A DNA stretch of 64,000 nucleotides, from positions 3,100,501-3,164,500 of the forward strand of contig OY848928.1 of the NCBI GenBank assembly GCA_963693285.1, in the 5' to 3' direction. Positions 1 to 13,000 of this stretch are shown piece by piece. The notes below the pieces were generated by a model. That model saw only the letters and a list, made by a program, of their open reading frames with translations, made no database searches and had not been told where the DNA came from. A program made the translations under genes and the position numbers. Source of the DNA: Xestospongia muta (Eukaryota > Porifera > Demospongiae > Haplosclerida > Petrosiidae). Each line of letters starts with the position of its first letter. The stretch's first letter is position 1.

Positions 1-210
1 AAGGAGATATGTATATGTTCCTACATTATATCACTATAAGGCTAATTAAGACCAAAACCTTATAATACATTTATTTTCTATAAAGATATTTGTATAGAAC
101 ACATAAATCATTTTGTAATTATTAACACTAATTAATTAATTTGATTTGAGCACATGTTTTGTTAGTAAAAAAGTTAGGTCTGTTATAATCGTGAAGACAA
201 CGCTTCTTCA
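1..210 (+). repeat. possible BEL/Pao 5' LTR part with primer-binding site beyond it
   Basis: A sequence ending in CA at 210 is followed at once by TTGGTCCACCGAACCGG (211-227). That layout resembles an LTR end followed by a tRNA primer-binding site, and the gag-like reading frame starts about 70 bases further on. No second LTR copy is in the window, so the left edge and the LTR identity cannot be confirmed. Bases 1-140 alone show nothing recognisable. Confidence 0.3.
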
Positions 211-270
211 TTGGTCCACCGAACCGGATAGCTGGTCCTTACGCACTATATTGCATACTAAACTAGTTAT

Positions 271-3200
271 CAACTGCTCCAATGGCACAATTGATCAACC
301 TGAGAAGAAGGAGAGGAGTAGCACGTGCTTCTATCACACGATTAGAAAAGAAGATCACAGACGCTGAAGCTATGAAATATGAATCGGGGATCGGGGATAG
401 GGCGCGTACACTCAAGGAAAAAAGTAGACATCACAGACAGGGAATTCAAGAAACACCAAGTCTCCATTGTCGAATTGTTTGATGAAGAATACGTGGGCGC
501 GGAGCAAGGTGTTCTCGACAGTCATGAAGATGGAAGTTCTCAATTTGTTAACTCGTTTGCCCCAGTGACAAAGGCCGCTGGGAGGAGACTGGAACACTTG
601 GATAAGAAAGTCATTTCTGTTAATGAAGCAGTTAGCAAACTGACCTCTAATGATGACGTCTGTTTGATCCTGTTATATGATGAACAATTGGATACATTCA
701 AAGTGGAACTAGATGATATCTACCAGTCAGTCTTGAACTCAGACGAACCGGAAGATGAAGAACTGTCTATACCACAAACTGAACTCACACAGAAGCTCTT
801 TGACTGTTTGTTAGTTGTAAAAAGGTTGCTAAAGAACAATTCTCCTACACCTACACCTACATCAACCCCAACATATGATGGAATCAAGTTACCAAAGATA
901 GATGTACCAAGTTTTGATGGAAATATTCTCCATCGCCAAACCTTCTGGGACCAGTTTTGTATATCAATACATCATCGCACTAACCTGTCAGAAGCTGAAA
1001 AGCTCGTTTACCTTCAGCAAGCATTCAAAGATGGTAGCGCTAAGCATTCAATCGAGGGATTATCTCAATCAGGTGACTGTTATGCAGAAGCTATTAGTTG
1101 TCTAAAATCTCGGTATGACCAACCACGGTTGATTCACCAAACACATGTGTGAATTATCTTAGAAGCACCACCGTTGAAGAGTGGAAATGGGTAAGAGTTA
1201 TGTTGACTTCACGACACAGTGTTACAACACATTAGAGCATTGAAGGCAATGGAATATGAGCCATCAGGCCCATCCATTACCTCTGTCATCGAACTCAAAT
1301 TAGACACAACAACTATGTTAGATTGGGAGAAACACGGCCAAGTGGCTACATCAGTACCACACTACCAGGAACTGTTAGACTTCATAAATCTTCGGGCACA
1401 AGCCTCAGAGACTTCCACTACAAAATTACCAAAGGGCGAATTGAAAAATAATTTCCATGCTGGCAAACCATTACCATCTTTTGTTACCACCACTGACAAC
1501 TCTGAAATGCCGGTGTGTGTCTTATGTAAACCAGAGAAACATCTGTTATTTAATTGTATCAAGTTTAAAGAATTGCCACATGAGGATAAGCTTTCAGTAT
1601 TGAAAACTTATAACCAATGTAACAATTGTCTCCGAGCTGGTCATTACGCACGTCAGTGTAAATCTGTACATTTTTGCAAGAATTGTCGTGGACAACATCA
1701 CACTTTGTTGCACTATGACCCTAGCAAAGATAACAGTCTTAGAAACCAACAACCAAATCCAGTTAATTCTCATGCCACCATTGGTCTCAAGTCATAATCA
1801 CTACCAATGACATGTCATGTGCTGATTCACTCATTTAAAGGTTCATGTGTTGTCGCTCGAGCACTACTTGAATCGGCATCATCAGCATCATTCATCTCTG
1901 ACCAATTGTCTCAAAGTCTGTACCTTCCTTGGTCTCACCACAACAAAACAATTACAGGTGTGGGTGGAATGTCTCAAAATTCATATATCAAAGCTAGTAC
2001 CAACTTTCATGTCTCTCCAATTCAATCACCAAATGACAAAATTGCTGTAACTGCAGCAGTTGTTCCCAAGGTAACATGTGAATTACCTCACTATTACATT
2101 CCCTTTGACAGTAAATGGAGTCATTTGTCTGACCTGGAACTAGCGGATCCAGAATTTGGAACACCAGGCTGAATTGATGTTTTGTTGGGTGTAGACGTGT
2201 TCATACAAGTTTTGTTACATGGTCGGTGGGTTGGTCCAGTCAACTCTCCTGTTGGTATCAAAACAAAATTTTTTGGTTGGATAATTGCCGATGGTACAAA
2301 TCGTCAAGGCACCGAAATTGTATCACATCATATTACAACAATGCTAGATGATATCTTCAAGAGATTCTGGGAAGTTGAAGAACCCTCACACCAAGTAGAT
2401 ACTAATTGCTGGTCAAGGGAGGAACGAATTGTCATGAAGCATTTTGAAACACATCATTCTCGCTCCTCCAGTAGACGATTTGTCGTTCCATTGCCACATA
2501 AAGTGAACACACCAGTTATTGGAGAATCTAGATCTCAAGCAGTAAGAAGTTTCTTACATTTAGAGAAATCACTATCAGTAAAAGGACTCTTCAAGCAGTT
2601 TAACGATGTCATCAACAAGTATTTTGATGAAGGCCATGCTGAACCTATTCCAGTAGCAGACCTGAAAAAAACTCCATCAGAAGTTTTCTATCTTCCAATG
2701 CACATTGTTCAGAAAGAATCAAGTACGACGACTAAAGTTTGAGCAGTGTTTCACGCTTCAGCTAAATCGATGACTGGCATATCACTTAATGATACCCTTC
2801 TTGTTGGTCCTACAGTTTACTCATGTTTAGTTGACGTACTGTTACAACTTCGTTTACGTAGAATTGCTCTAATATGACGTTAATTGGATGTATCGTGCAG
2901 TGGAACTCATCGAAGCTGATCGTGACTATCATCAATTCGTGTGGAGATGTAATCCTAATCAACCCCTCCAAGACTATCGTATGACACGTATTACATTTGG
3001 AGTGTCTACTTCTCCATTTGTAGCTAACATGGCTGTGTGACAAAATGCAATTGATCACATTAGTGAATTTCCACTGGCAGCTGAAGCAGTGTTAACATCA
3101 TTCTATGTTGATAATGGCCTGACAGGTGCTGACTCAATAGATGAAGCCATCAGCTTGCAGAAACAGTTACAGACTTTATTTGCTAAAAGAGGAATTACTT

Positions 3201-3321
3201 TTGAGGAGGTGGAATTCTAACACTCCTTCTGTTGTAGAACAAATAAATCCTGAGTTACGAGATTCACAGAACTTTCTCTCAATTATGGAATCACCAGGTT
3301 ATACAAAAACACTTGGGATAG
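271..3321 (+). pseudogene. degenerate BEL/Pao retrotransposon, copy 1 (gag, protease, partial RT)
   Basis: Pieces of a BEL/Pao polyprotein lie in order. The N-terminal gag begins at 282 and is frameshifted by extra A residues near 420. The conserved gag domain (KLPKIDVPSFDGN and following) covers 379-1152. A cysteine/histidine zinc-knuckle region with the DUF1758-type protease boundary covers 1219-1797. The protease segment is at 1807-2172, where the catalytic aspartate of the usual LLDS-type motif reads LLES. The start of reverse transcriptase is at 2182-2742, followed by the RT core in broken frames to about 3320. The RT catalytic motif reads YVDN (3104-3115) instead of YVDD. Several stops and frameshifts separate the pieces. 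The copy ends abruptly after the TKTLGI segment, where a second gag begins, so RNase H and integrase are missing. It is dead in its present form. Confidence 0.85.
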
Positions 3322-4512
3322 TGCTCCAATGGCACAGTTGATCAACCTGAGAAGAAGGAGAGGAGTAGCACGTGCTTCTATCACAAGATTAGAAAAGAAG
3401 ATCACAGACGGTGAAGCTATGAAATATGAATCAGGGATTGTGGATAGGGCATGTACACTTAAGGAAAAGGTAGACACTGCAGACACAGAATTCAAGAAAC
3501 ACCACGTCTCCATCGTCGAATTGCTTGATGAAGAATACGTAGACGCGGAGCAAAGGTGTTCTCGACAGTCATGAAGACGAAGTTCTCGATTTGTTAACTC
3601 GTTTGGATTGATTAATCAATGCTCCAATCCAACAAGACAAAACCCCAGTGACAAAGGCCACTGGGAGGAGACTGGAACACTTGGATAAGAAAGTCACTTC
3701 TGTTAATGAAGCAGTTAGCAAACTGACCTCTAATGATGATGTCTGTTTGATCCTGTTATATGATGAACAATTGGATACATTCAAAGTGGAACTAGATGAT
3801 ATCTACCAGTCAGTCTTGAGCTCAGATGAACCGGAAGATGAACTGTCTATACGACAAACTGAACTTGCACAGAAGCTCTTTGACTGTTTGTTAGTTGTAA
3901 AAAGGTTACTAGAGAACAATTCTCCTACACCTACACCTACATCAACCCCAACAAGTGAAGGAATCAAGTTACCAAAGATAGATTTACCAAGTTTTGATGG
4001 AAATATTCTCCATCGCCAAACCTTCTGGGACCAATTTTGTATATCAATACATCATTGCACTAACCTGTCATTGAGAATCCATCGAACCACAACCTCAGAA
4101 AATGGGAAAGTTACCTACCAAAGGGGTTACACCATCTCATCCAGGTATATGTTTGCTATTGTTGGTGTAGACTATGCTGGACCTATCAAGATTAAAAGTG
4201 GTCCAAAATGTAAGCCCATTATCGTCAAAGCTTATATTTGTGTTTTTGTTACCATGTCTGTTAAGGCTGTCCACATTGAAGTTGTATCAGATCTAACAAC
4301 TGGTGCATTTCTATCCTGCTTACGATGTTTCATCGCCTGCCGTGGCAAACCAAAAACATTATGAGTGATCATGGTACTAACTTCGTGGGAGCAGATCAAG
4401 AATTGAAGAATCTCACTGAATTTATTGAACGTTCGTTCCATCATAATATATTAGCTCTTTCTACTGAGAGTATTGTTGGTTCTCCAGTATGTTACCGCAA
4501 CGTTCCGTATAT
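3322..4512 (+). pseudogene. BEL/Pao copy 2, internally deleted (gag joined to integrase)
   Basis: Starting at TGCTCCAATGGCAC, this copy repeats the gag start of copy 1 (compare 273-286) with few differences. The gag N-terminus reads from 3329 and is frameshifted near 3553 by one extra A. Gag continues at 3648-4070. There the frame passes straight into the integrase catalytic core: VGVDYAGP near 4150, VKAVHIEVV near 4260, then SDHGTNFVGA near 4360 after another frame change. Protease, RT and RNase H are absent, so this is an internal deletion derivative. Past about 4450 the similarity fades and no 3' LTR could be recognised. Confidence 0.8.
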
Positions 4513-4721
4513 AGGTTAAATAAACATCCAAGCTCCTTGTGTTTTTAACAAAAGGGTAGACTATTAACAGCAATATAGTTCGAACGTCATCGAGTTTTAC
4601 TGAGTATTGAATTGGTTCTCGTAAAGATTTCTAGAAGCAACAAAATAGAAGGCAAATTTTGATGCAAATGTAGCTCCATAATATTTGTCTCAACTTTCAT
4701 TGTTAAATCTGCTGCCATGTC

Positions 4722-6569
4722 ATGAGCTGGTGTAATATCTATTATATAACATCAGTTATACTATGCATCTACACTGGACATGTTACTGCTTCTGAGTATT
4801 ATGTCACTGCAGATTCTAATCGTGTACACTGTGATCATTATGATCTACCTTGTCACAACTTTTCATATTATGTTACTAATCTTAAATCTTACTTCACTGA
4901 TAATACAATCTTCTACTTTCTAGAGGGAACTCATACTCTACAAGGTACATTGGAGATCAGTGGTGTAAGTAATATAACTCTGTAGGAACTGGGAGAGGTA
5001 GAACAAGGCTTTCATAGGATAGTTATGCAATCCACATCAGTAATAATGTGTAGTGATAACAGAAGGGCTGGTTACTAGTAGTACAGCTGTTACAGTGAAA
5101 TCAGTATCAATAACGAACTGCGGGTTCTATACTTCTGTCAGTAGCCAAGTAATCCCTCGCACTAGTCATGTTAGTTTATTCTTTGTTGACATAGATAATG
5201 TCACATTGGAATGGGTATCAGTTCAGAATAGTTCAGTTTATGGACTCTGTATAGTCAATACTTTTGATTTGAATATTTCTAATTCCACATTTGCTAACAA
5301 TGGAGGTCCTAAGAATCAAGGAGGCAATGCATACATCGTCTATGATGAACGACGTAAAGGACTGTCAGAGTTAATATCATGAAATCTAATTTTATATTGG
5401 GCTTAGTAGTTGGAATGGATTTTGGTATTTTAATTATAATGAAGCAGAGGTAATCATCGAAAATTGTAATTTTTCACACAATATTGTTGGGTATGGAGGA
5501 GGAGTATACATTGAATCACGTGGGATTGGTATTATTGAGTTTCGTAACTGCACTATGTACAACAATACTGCACTGATATATGGAGGAGGAGTGTACATTA
5601 GATCGTACTGGCTTGGTAACATTGAGTTTCATGACTGCTCTATATATGACAATATTGCTCTACAATATGGAGGAGCAGTGTACTTTAGATTGCACCGAGG
5701 TGATAGTTTTGAGTTTGGTAACTGCACTATATACAACAATTTGCTCTGAAATATGGAGGAGATGTGTTTATTGATACGTATTGGACAAGTAACATCGAGT
5801 ATCATAATTGCACTATACATAGCAATACTGGTCAGTATGATGGAGAAGGCGTGTACATTGACTTATATGAAGGAGTTGGTAGAATTGAATATCGTAACTG
5901 CACTATATACAATAATATATAATGCTCAAAATGATGGAGGAGGAGTGTATATTGATTTCTATGAAGGAAGAAGTAGAGTTGAGTTTTGTAACTGTAGAAT
6001 ACTCAAAAATATTGCATACCTTGGATCAGGACTGTATCTTCGTTCTCTTCATGCTACTTCGACATCAAGTAGCTTCTACTTTCAGAATGTTCTATTTCAT
6101 GTCAATAAAGCAACCAATAACCTGGATGTATATAGAAAATATATCAATCTGAATCTTTGTATCACAAGTAGTTGATGTAAAAAAGCAATGAGTTCCTTTG
6201 AAGTTATTCCTCATCATTCTTACTATAATTCTAGTGCTGCATTTTATTTGTCAACAATACAACTGCAAGACAAATCTTTCATTAATCACAGCACAGGTAT
6301 ATGCCACACTTCAAAGTTCAATTGAACCTTTATCTGATCCTTTATCTAAAGTCATTGACATTACAATTGAGTCCTGTCCACATGGGTTTCTGTTGGGAAA
6401 GGACACTTGTGTTTGCAGGCCTAAATTAAGTTTATCTTCAATAACTTGTGATATTAACACTCAAAACTGCCCCTTTGACTATTGTAATGATGGAAATATT
6501 CAATTTAAAGTTACCTTTTCCAAATTCCCCTTAAGTTTAAAATTATACCATATATTGACTATTGTTTAA
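4722..6569 (+). pseudogene. broken secreted beta-helix repeat protein gene
   Basis: The first exon (4722-4985) starts with a hydrophobic signal-like stretch (MSWCNIYYITSVILCIYTG) followed by segments typical of a right-handed beta-helix (pectin-lyase-like) family that I recall as expanded in sponges. An in-frame TAG ends it at 4983. The frame resumes at 5053-5382 with repeats such as NVTLEWVSVQNSS. From 5434 to 6175 there are about six repeats of the type GGGVYI...IEFxNCTxYNN, spread over two or three frames. The last part (6198-6569) carries a cysteine-rich tail (CPHGFLLGKDTCVCRP), usual for this family after the beta-helix. Several frame changes and the early stop mark it as a pseudogene, unless unrecognised introns rescue some of it. 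Its role would have been extracellular or membrane-bound. Confidence 0.7.
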
Positions 6570-8281
6570 GGCTAGTTTGAAACAAGATAAAATCCATTTT
6601 TCATGCTACTTTTGAAAATTAAATAAATAGGATTTAAAAATATGAACGGATTTATGATGACATAACACACATTCTCACATCATATATGAAAATGTAGAAA
6701 AGCCTAAGTTATGAACCACATATAATTAACACATGGACATTCTTGTGATTAATAGGAAGGATACTAAATTCTATTATACAATATATGAATATTGTAGAAA
6801 CACAGAAGGGATTAACAAAAATAATGCATTTTACATAATTCAACAGAAGACTACAGCACATTTAAGTGATTAATTCCTCCTTCACACTTGAAGACTAACA
6901 TTATGAATACTTATTGAAAGTTGTGGAAAGGAATTTGCTGAATGCTGCATTGTCATTATCATGATGAGGAGAAAAAAGGCATATAAAATAACGAGGTTCT
7001 ATAATGGTCTAATAAATGTAACATAGTAAGTTGAAACATGCTAGTTGAATTGTCCAATGAAGTAGAAGACACATTTCCTTTGACCATTTTCTCATATAGC
7101 TATGGTAACACACTGTAGCATGGTTTATTAGCCAGCCTAGAAAACAGTAAGAAAACATATGGTAACAAACATCTATTATATTGAACAGACTTTTTCCTTG
7201 TAAATATATATCTCTTTTATACAACGTTTTGATGATGGTAAAGTTAATTAAAAACATAGCAACTGAAAAAACTGATATAATTTAATAATAGATAACAAAG
7301 ACTTATATACATACATGTAGCCGTGAATTTTTTGAAAGTGACTTCTTCTGTGCAAAATGTTTTATATAAATTCAGAGTGTTCATATCATGCAAGCTATTT
7401 CTGTTTCTTATCAATTATATGAGCACAGTTCTCTAAATAAACAGCAATTCGTTTGACGAAATCAGAGTACCTGGACGTAGATGTGTATCACAAACAGCAT
7501 TGATAAGTTTGTTACCTTCAGATAACATATTGTACATTGTACCACACACATCTGAGCAGTTACTTCATATAAAAAATCTGTTAGTGTGATGATCTCAATA
7601 GGAATAACAAGTGTTAACCCACATACATCTAGGGATAACTTGTGCTCTTTAAAATTTAACTAATCCTAACAAAGAAGGAATGTATTAAATGTATTATGAA
7701 AGAATGTATCATTATATTATTATTACTAGTCTATTATACAAGGAAAAAGTTATTGTACCTTTTGCTGATGTAGTCAAAATCTACTGCACTACTGCATAAC
7801 TCATCACCACCAGCTTTGAGACATAACCTCATTTAATAAAATGTTATAGAAAATACATGTACTATATTCCATTTATACATATATATACTCCATTCAGGTA
7901 GAATTTGACATTTGACTCAATATATTTTTATCTAAAAACATATGTTAGTGAGAAATGGTTTTAATTATTTAACATACTTTGAAATAGTGTTTAAAACACC
8001 CAAAGCTCAGGCAATATCTAAAAAATTTGTCTTTCAGTAAGGTTTGTCTCATAAATACATAACATATCATTAACATGCATTCTCCAATTATAACAGAAGC
8101 TATACAAACTATTAAAAAAAGGACAAAAAGCAAACCAATTAAAAGAGGCTTTAGTGTTATTGTAAAAATCACTAAAGTTATGAGACTGGCCACACATGGT
8201 ATATTCGTGATGCAACCTTTTGCTAGAACACTTTCAAACTCTAAAATCTACTAATAATGTGCTACTATATATCTATACAGT
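6570..8281. other. AT-rich stretch without recognised genes
   Basis: Only short, low-complexity ORFs occur on both strands. I see no protein family, no tRNA-like fold and no tandem array. Confidence 0.6.
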
Positions 8282-8420
8282 TCAAAAAAGAATGAGCCGA
8301 GGATCAACAGTACTCTTAGTACATCATAGCTAGCACACCTATGATGCTCCAGACGACACCACGTGGAGGTGGTACTGTATTGCCGTCCCCCCACCCTACC
8401 ACCTCTCATTCTTTTTTAAA
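8282..8420. repeat. small foldback sequence (possible MITE)
   Basis: AAAAAAGAATGAG near 8285-8297 returns as its reverse complement CTCATTCTTTTTT at 8405-8417. The interior is GC-richer than the surroundings, with a CCACGTGG palindrome and C-rich tracts. The arrangement fits a small inverted-repeat element of about 140 bp, but no target duplication is evident. Confidence 0.35.
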
Positions 8421-8572
8421 TGGCCTAATATGCTTAAAAATAATTTTAATGGCCTAATATGCTCAAAATATATTTTTAATGGCCTATTATGCTCAAAATG
8501 TATTTTAAATGGTCTAATATGCTCAAAGTATACTTTTAATGGCCTAATATGCTTAAATATTTTAAATGACCT
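8419..8572. repeat. 30-bp tandem repeat, about 5 copies
   Basis: The unit is close to AATGGCCTAATATGCTCAAA followed by an AT-rich decamer. Because 30 is divisible by three, one frame stays open across it and gives a short repetitive peptide (FNGLICSKY-type). That ORF is an artefact of the repeat. Confidence 0.85.
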
Positions 8573-8635
8573 ACATCCTCAAAATAAAAATCATACAAAC
8601 ACAAATAAAACTGACCTTACCATACCCTTATAAAG

Positions 8636-10672
8636 GACAATTTTATGAAGACACAGTAGATGGGACAGTTACGTTAGGACACAATAGACAGGTGAGTTAC
8701 ATTATGACACAGTAGACAAGAGAATTATATCAGGTTACAGGTTACAAAACAGTTAAAATAGGACACAATAGATGGGAGAATTATATCAGGACACAGTAGA
8801 CGGAACAAGTGTATTAGAACACAGTAGTTGAGACAATTATGTTAAGACACAGTAGATGAGACAGTTATGTTATGACACAATAGACAGGTGAGTTATATTA
8901 TGACACAGTAGATGAGAGAATTATATCAGGTTACAGGTTACAAAACAGTTAAAATAGGACACAGTAGATGGGAGAATTATATCAGGACACAGTAGATGGA
9001 ACAAGTGTATTAGAACACAATTGTTGAGACAATTACGTTATGACACAGTAAATGGGAAATTTACAATAGGACACAGTAGATGGGACAATTGTATTAGAAC
9101 ACAGTGGTTGAGACAATTATGTTATGACACAGTAGATAGGACCAGTTATGTTAGGACACAATAGACAGATGAGGTACATTATGACACAGTAGATGAGAGA
9201 ATTATATCAGGTTACAGGTTACAGAACAGTTAAAATAGGAGACAATAGATGGAACAAATGTATTAGAACACAGTAGTTGAGACAATTACGTTATGACACA
9301 GTAAATGGGAAATTTACAATAGGACACAGTAGATGGGACAATTGTATTAGAACACAGTGGTTGAGACAATTATGTTATGACACAATAGATGGGACCAGTT
9401 ATGTTTGGACGCAATAGACAGGTGAGTTACATTGTGACACAGTAGATGGGAGAATTATATCAGGTTACAGGTTACAGAACAGTTAAAATAGGACACAGTA
9501 GACAGAACAAGTGTATTAGAACACAGTGGTTGAGACAATTTGTTATGACACAATAGATGAGACAGTTACGTTAGGACACAATAGACAGGTAAGTTATATT
9601 ATGACACAGTAGATAAGAGAATTATATCAGGTTACAGGTTACAAAACAGTTAAAATAGGACACAATAGATGGGAGAATTATATCAGGACACAGTAGATGG
9701 AACAAGTGTATTAGAACACAGTGGTTGAGACAATTATGTTACGTTAGGACACAATAGACAGGTGAGCTACATTATGACACAGTAAATGAGAGAATTATAT
9801 CAGGTTACAGGTTACAGAACAGTTAAAATAGGACACAGTAGATGGGAGAATTATATCAGGACACAGTAGACAGAACAAGTGTATTACAACACAGTTGTTG
9901 AGACAATTATGTTAAGACACAGTAGATGAGACAGTTACGTTAGGACACAATAAACAGGTGAGTTATATTATGACACAGTAGATGATAGAATTATATCAGC
10001 TTACAGGTTACAAAACAGTTAAAATAGGACACATTAAATGAGAGAATTATATTAGGACACAGTAGATGGAACAAATGTATTAGAACACAATTGTTGAGAC
10101 AATTAAGTTATGACACAGTAAATGGGAAAGTTACAATAGGACACAGTAGATGACAGAATTATATTAGGATACAGTAGATGGGATAATTGTATTAGAACAC
10201 AATGGTTGAGACAATTATGTTACGTTAGGACACAATAGACAGGTGAGTTACATTATGACACAGTAAATGAGAGAATTTTATCAGGTTACAGGTTACAAAA
10301 CAGTTAAAATAGGACACAGTAGATGGGAGAATTATATCAGGACACAGTAGATGGAACAAGTGTATTAGAACACAGTGGTTGAGACAATTACGTTATGACA
10401 TAGTAGATGAGAAAATTACAATAGGACACAATAAATGAGAGAATTATATTAGGACACAGTAGATGAAACAAGTGTATTAGAACACAGTGGTTCAGACAAT
10501 TACGTCATGACACAGTAGATGGGACAGTTACGTTAGAACACAATAGACAGGTGAGGTACATTATGACACAGTAGATGGGAGAATTATATCAGGTTACAGG
10601 TTACTGAACAGTTGAAATAGGACACAGTAGATGTTATTATTATATTAGGACACAGTACATGGAACAAGTGTA
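8636..10672. repeat. 28-bp minisatellite with higher-order structure (about 2 kb, about 72 units)
   Basis: Monomers share the core RGACACAGTAGATGGGANA plus a variable tail and are 28 bp long. Distinct monomer types follow each other in a fixed order: ...ACAGGTGAGTTATATT, then ...GAGAGAATTATATC, then the diverged monomer starting AGGTTACAGGTTAC. The diverged monomer starts at 8732, 8928, 9209, 9462, 9629, 9802, 9998, 10283 and 10591. Most intervals are close to multiples of 28 (196, 281, 253, 167, 196, 308); 173 and 285 are about 5 bp longer. This shows a higher-order repeat of 6-11 monomers. No coding potential is seen. Confidence 0.95.
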
Positions 10673-11689
10673 TTGAACCCTTGCCCACTGAGTGAGCTCT
10701 AAAGGCCAGGTTCTATATAGTACATGCACCAGACCTATGCTATAGGCTTTTAATATGAATGCTAAGTCATCAAATTATATGTGCACTTCAAGGCTCATTC
10801 CATATTCTAAGCATGTAAATTTTATAGGCAGTATAACTTTGTTTCTGCTGGCATTTTTGTGGTACTAAACATCCTATCAGAACTTCAGTAATAGATACAC
10901 CTATATAATTAGAGAGCTCAAAGTAATAACAACTGCATCTACAACAATGAACTTACGTCTACAGCAATGAACTTACAAACTGTTATCAGAAAATGTTGTC
11001 AGGTTCAGATTACCATTTTTGTTGTTGTAGAAACAGAATACCAACATAGTTTAAAAGATGTTTGTGAGACTGAAAGACCCAAGGGAGATAGATAATCCAT
11101 GATATAGAGCAGCAACCATAGAAAAGAAAGAAAATAAATTATTTGTCCCAACTCACCACTAAAAGAAACATCTTCAATATATATATAAATGCCTAAAACA
11201 CAATAAATATCAGGTATATATGTAGAGTATGTAGTACACAGATCACCAGGAATATGTTAACCTAAAAATTATAAAGAAAAGAGAAGTGATTATTACTGCA
11301 TGTAAAACATATCAAACTTACAAGGTAACAGTAATCAGAGAGTGTGATCAGATCATCTTAGATGGTAACTATATAACTACACAATGAAATATAGTGTTGG
11401 CTAACATTGGTTAAAATGTTATATACACAACTCACAACCAGTTTAGCATGACTAGAAATATAACATCACAAATCATAGTAATAGGTAAATGATCATGTAT
11501 TTAGTAAGTAAACAGTTACCAGAATTGAGGCAATTAAAGTAAAATCAGAAAAGGCTAAATATTCATGCATAAGCATAAATAATTCTAGGAAACAACAAGA
11601 AACCAGGTCACTTAATACAACAATACAGCAAGTCTGAATAAAACCAGGATGGTGGGAGTTTATGCTACCAACAATACAAAAGGGAATAC
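10673..11689. other. non-repetitive spacer between two related arrays
   Basis: AT-rich unique sequence with no long ORF and no recognisable gene. It separates the 28-bp array on the left from the related array on the right. Confidence 0.5.
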
Positions 11690-13000
11690 TAGAACACAGT
11701 TAAGTTACATAAGGACATAGTGAACTGTACAGTTATATTAAAACACAAGCTCACATATTCAAACACAATAAGAGAATTATATACTAAAGACACAAAGTTA
11801 CATTTCAATATGTTGAACATGTGTTATGCTAGAGAAGGACAGATAGTTAGGCACATGTACATATTAGCACACAATGAATGGGACTGGATGCAGTGAACAT
11901 ACTAGACTTTATAACAATAATAGGATGGGAAGCACAGTTACTTGTAGGGATAGTGCAGTTACTTGTAGGGACAGTGAACAGAACAGTCAGTATTAGGACA
12001 CAGATACATTAGCTCAGAGTACACATGACAGATACATTAGATTACAGTATACAGATTTGCTACTTTAAAACACAGTAAACAGGATATTTACATTAGACAC
12101 AGCAGACAGGACACAGGACATAGAGACAGGATGATGATTACATTAGAAGACAGTTTAAGAACATTACATTAGGACACAGTAGACAGGAAAATTAAATTAG
12201 GATACAGTAGACAGGACAGTTCCATTAGGAGGAGACATCAGACAGAACAGTAGACAGGATGGCTACATTAGAACACAGTAGACAAGACATTTACATTAGG
12301 ACACAGTAGACTGGACAGTCATATTATGACACAGTGGCCAAGACGGTTGACAGTAGGCAGGACAGTTACGTTAAAAGACAGTAGACAGGGTAGTAAGAAT
12401 GAAAGACAGTAGGCAGGAGAAATAAATTAAAAGACAGTGGACAGGACAGGTACATTAAAAGATAGTAGTCAGGAAGGTACATTAAAAGACAGAAGACAGG
12501 ACAGGTAAATTAAAAGACAGTAGACAGGACAGGTACATTAAAAGATAGTAGACAGGAAGGTACATTAAAAGACTGTAGACTAGACAGGTACATTAAAAGA
12601 TCGTAGACAGGACAGGTACATTAAAAGATAGTAGACAGGAAGGTACATTAAAAAACAGTAGACAGGACAGGTACATTAAAAGACAGTAGACAGGACAGGT
12701 ACATTAAAAGATAGTAGACAGGAAGGTACATTAAAAGACTGTAGACAAGACAGGTACATTAAAAGACAGAAGACAGGAAGGTACATTAAAAGACAGTAGA
12801 CAGGACAGGTACATTAAAAGATAGTAGACAGGAAGTTACATTAAAAGCAGTAGACAGGACATAAAATTAAAGACAGTGGACAGGACAGTTAATTAGGAGA
12901 CTGTAGACAGGAAAATTACATTAGGATACACTGGGCAGGAGTTACATTAGATAACAGTAGACAAGACAGTTAGTTACATTACGACACAGCAGACCAAATT
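11690..13000. repeat. second minisatellite (27/28 bp), related to the first
   Basis: Degenerate copies begin near 11690. The most regular part is about 12360-12860, with units AGACAGTAGACAGGACAGGT plus ACATTAAA (28 bp) mixed with a 27-bp form that reads GACAGGAAGGTAC. The ACAGTAGA core is shared with the 8.6-10.7 kb array, so both probably descend from one monomer and were homogenised separately. Confidence 0.9.

Noticed and set aside
7009..8215. Minus-strand ORFs of 65-82 codons
   Set aside because: Hydrophobic, low-complexity translations of AT-rich DNA without splice context or recognisable family.
8636..13000. Possible CRISPR array because of regular short repeats
   Set aside because: Repeats are contiguous and variable, without unique spacers, and the setting is eukaryotic.
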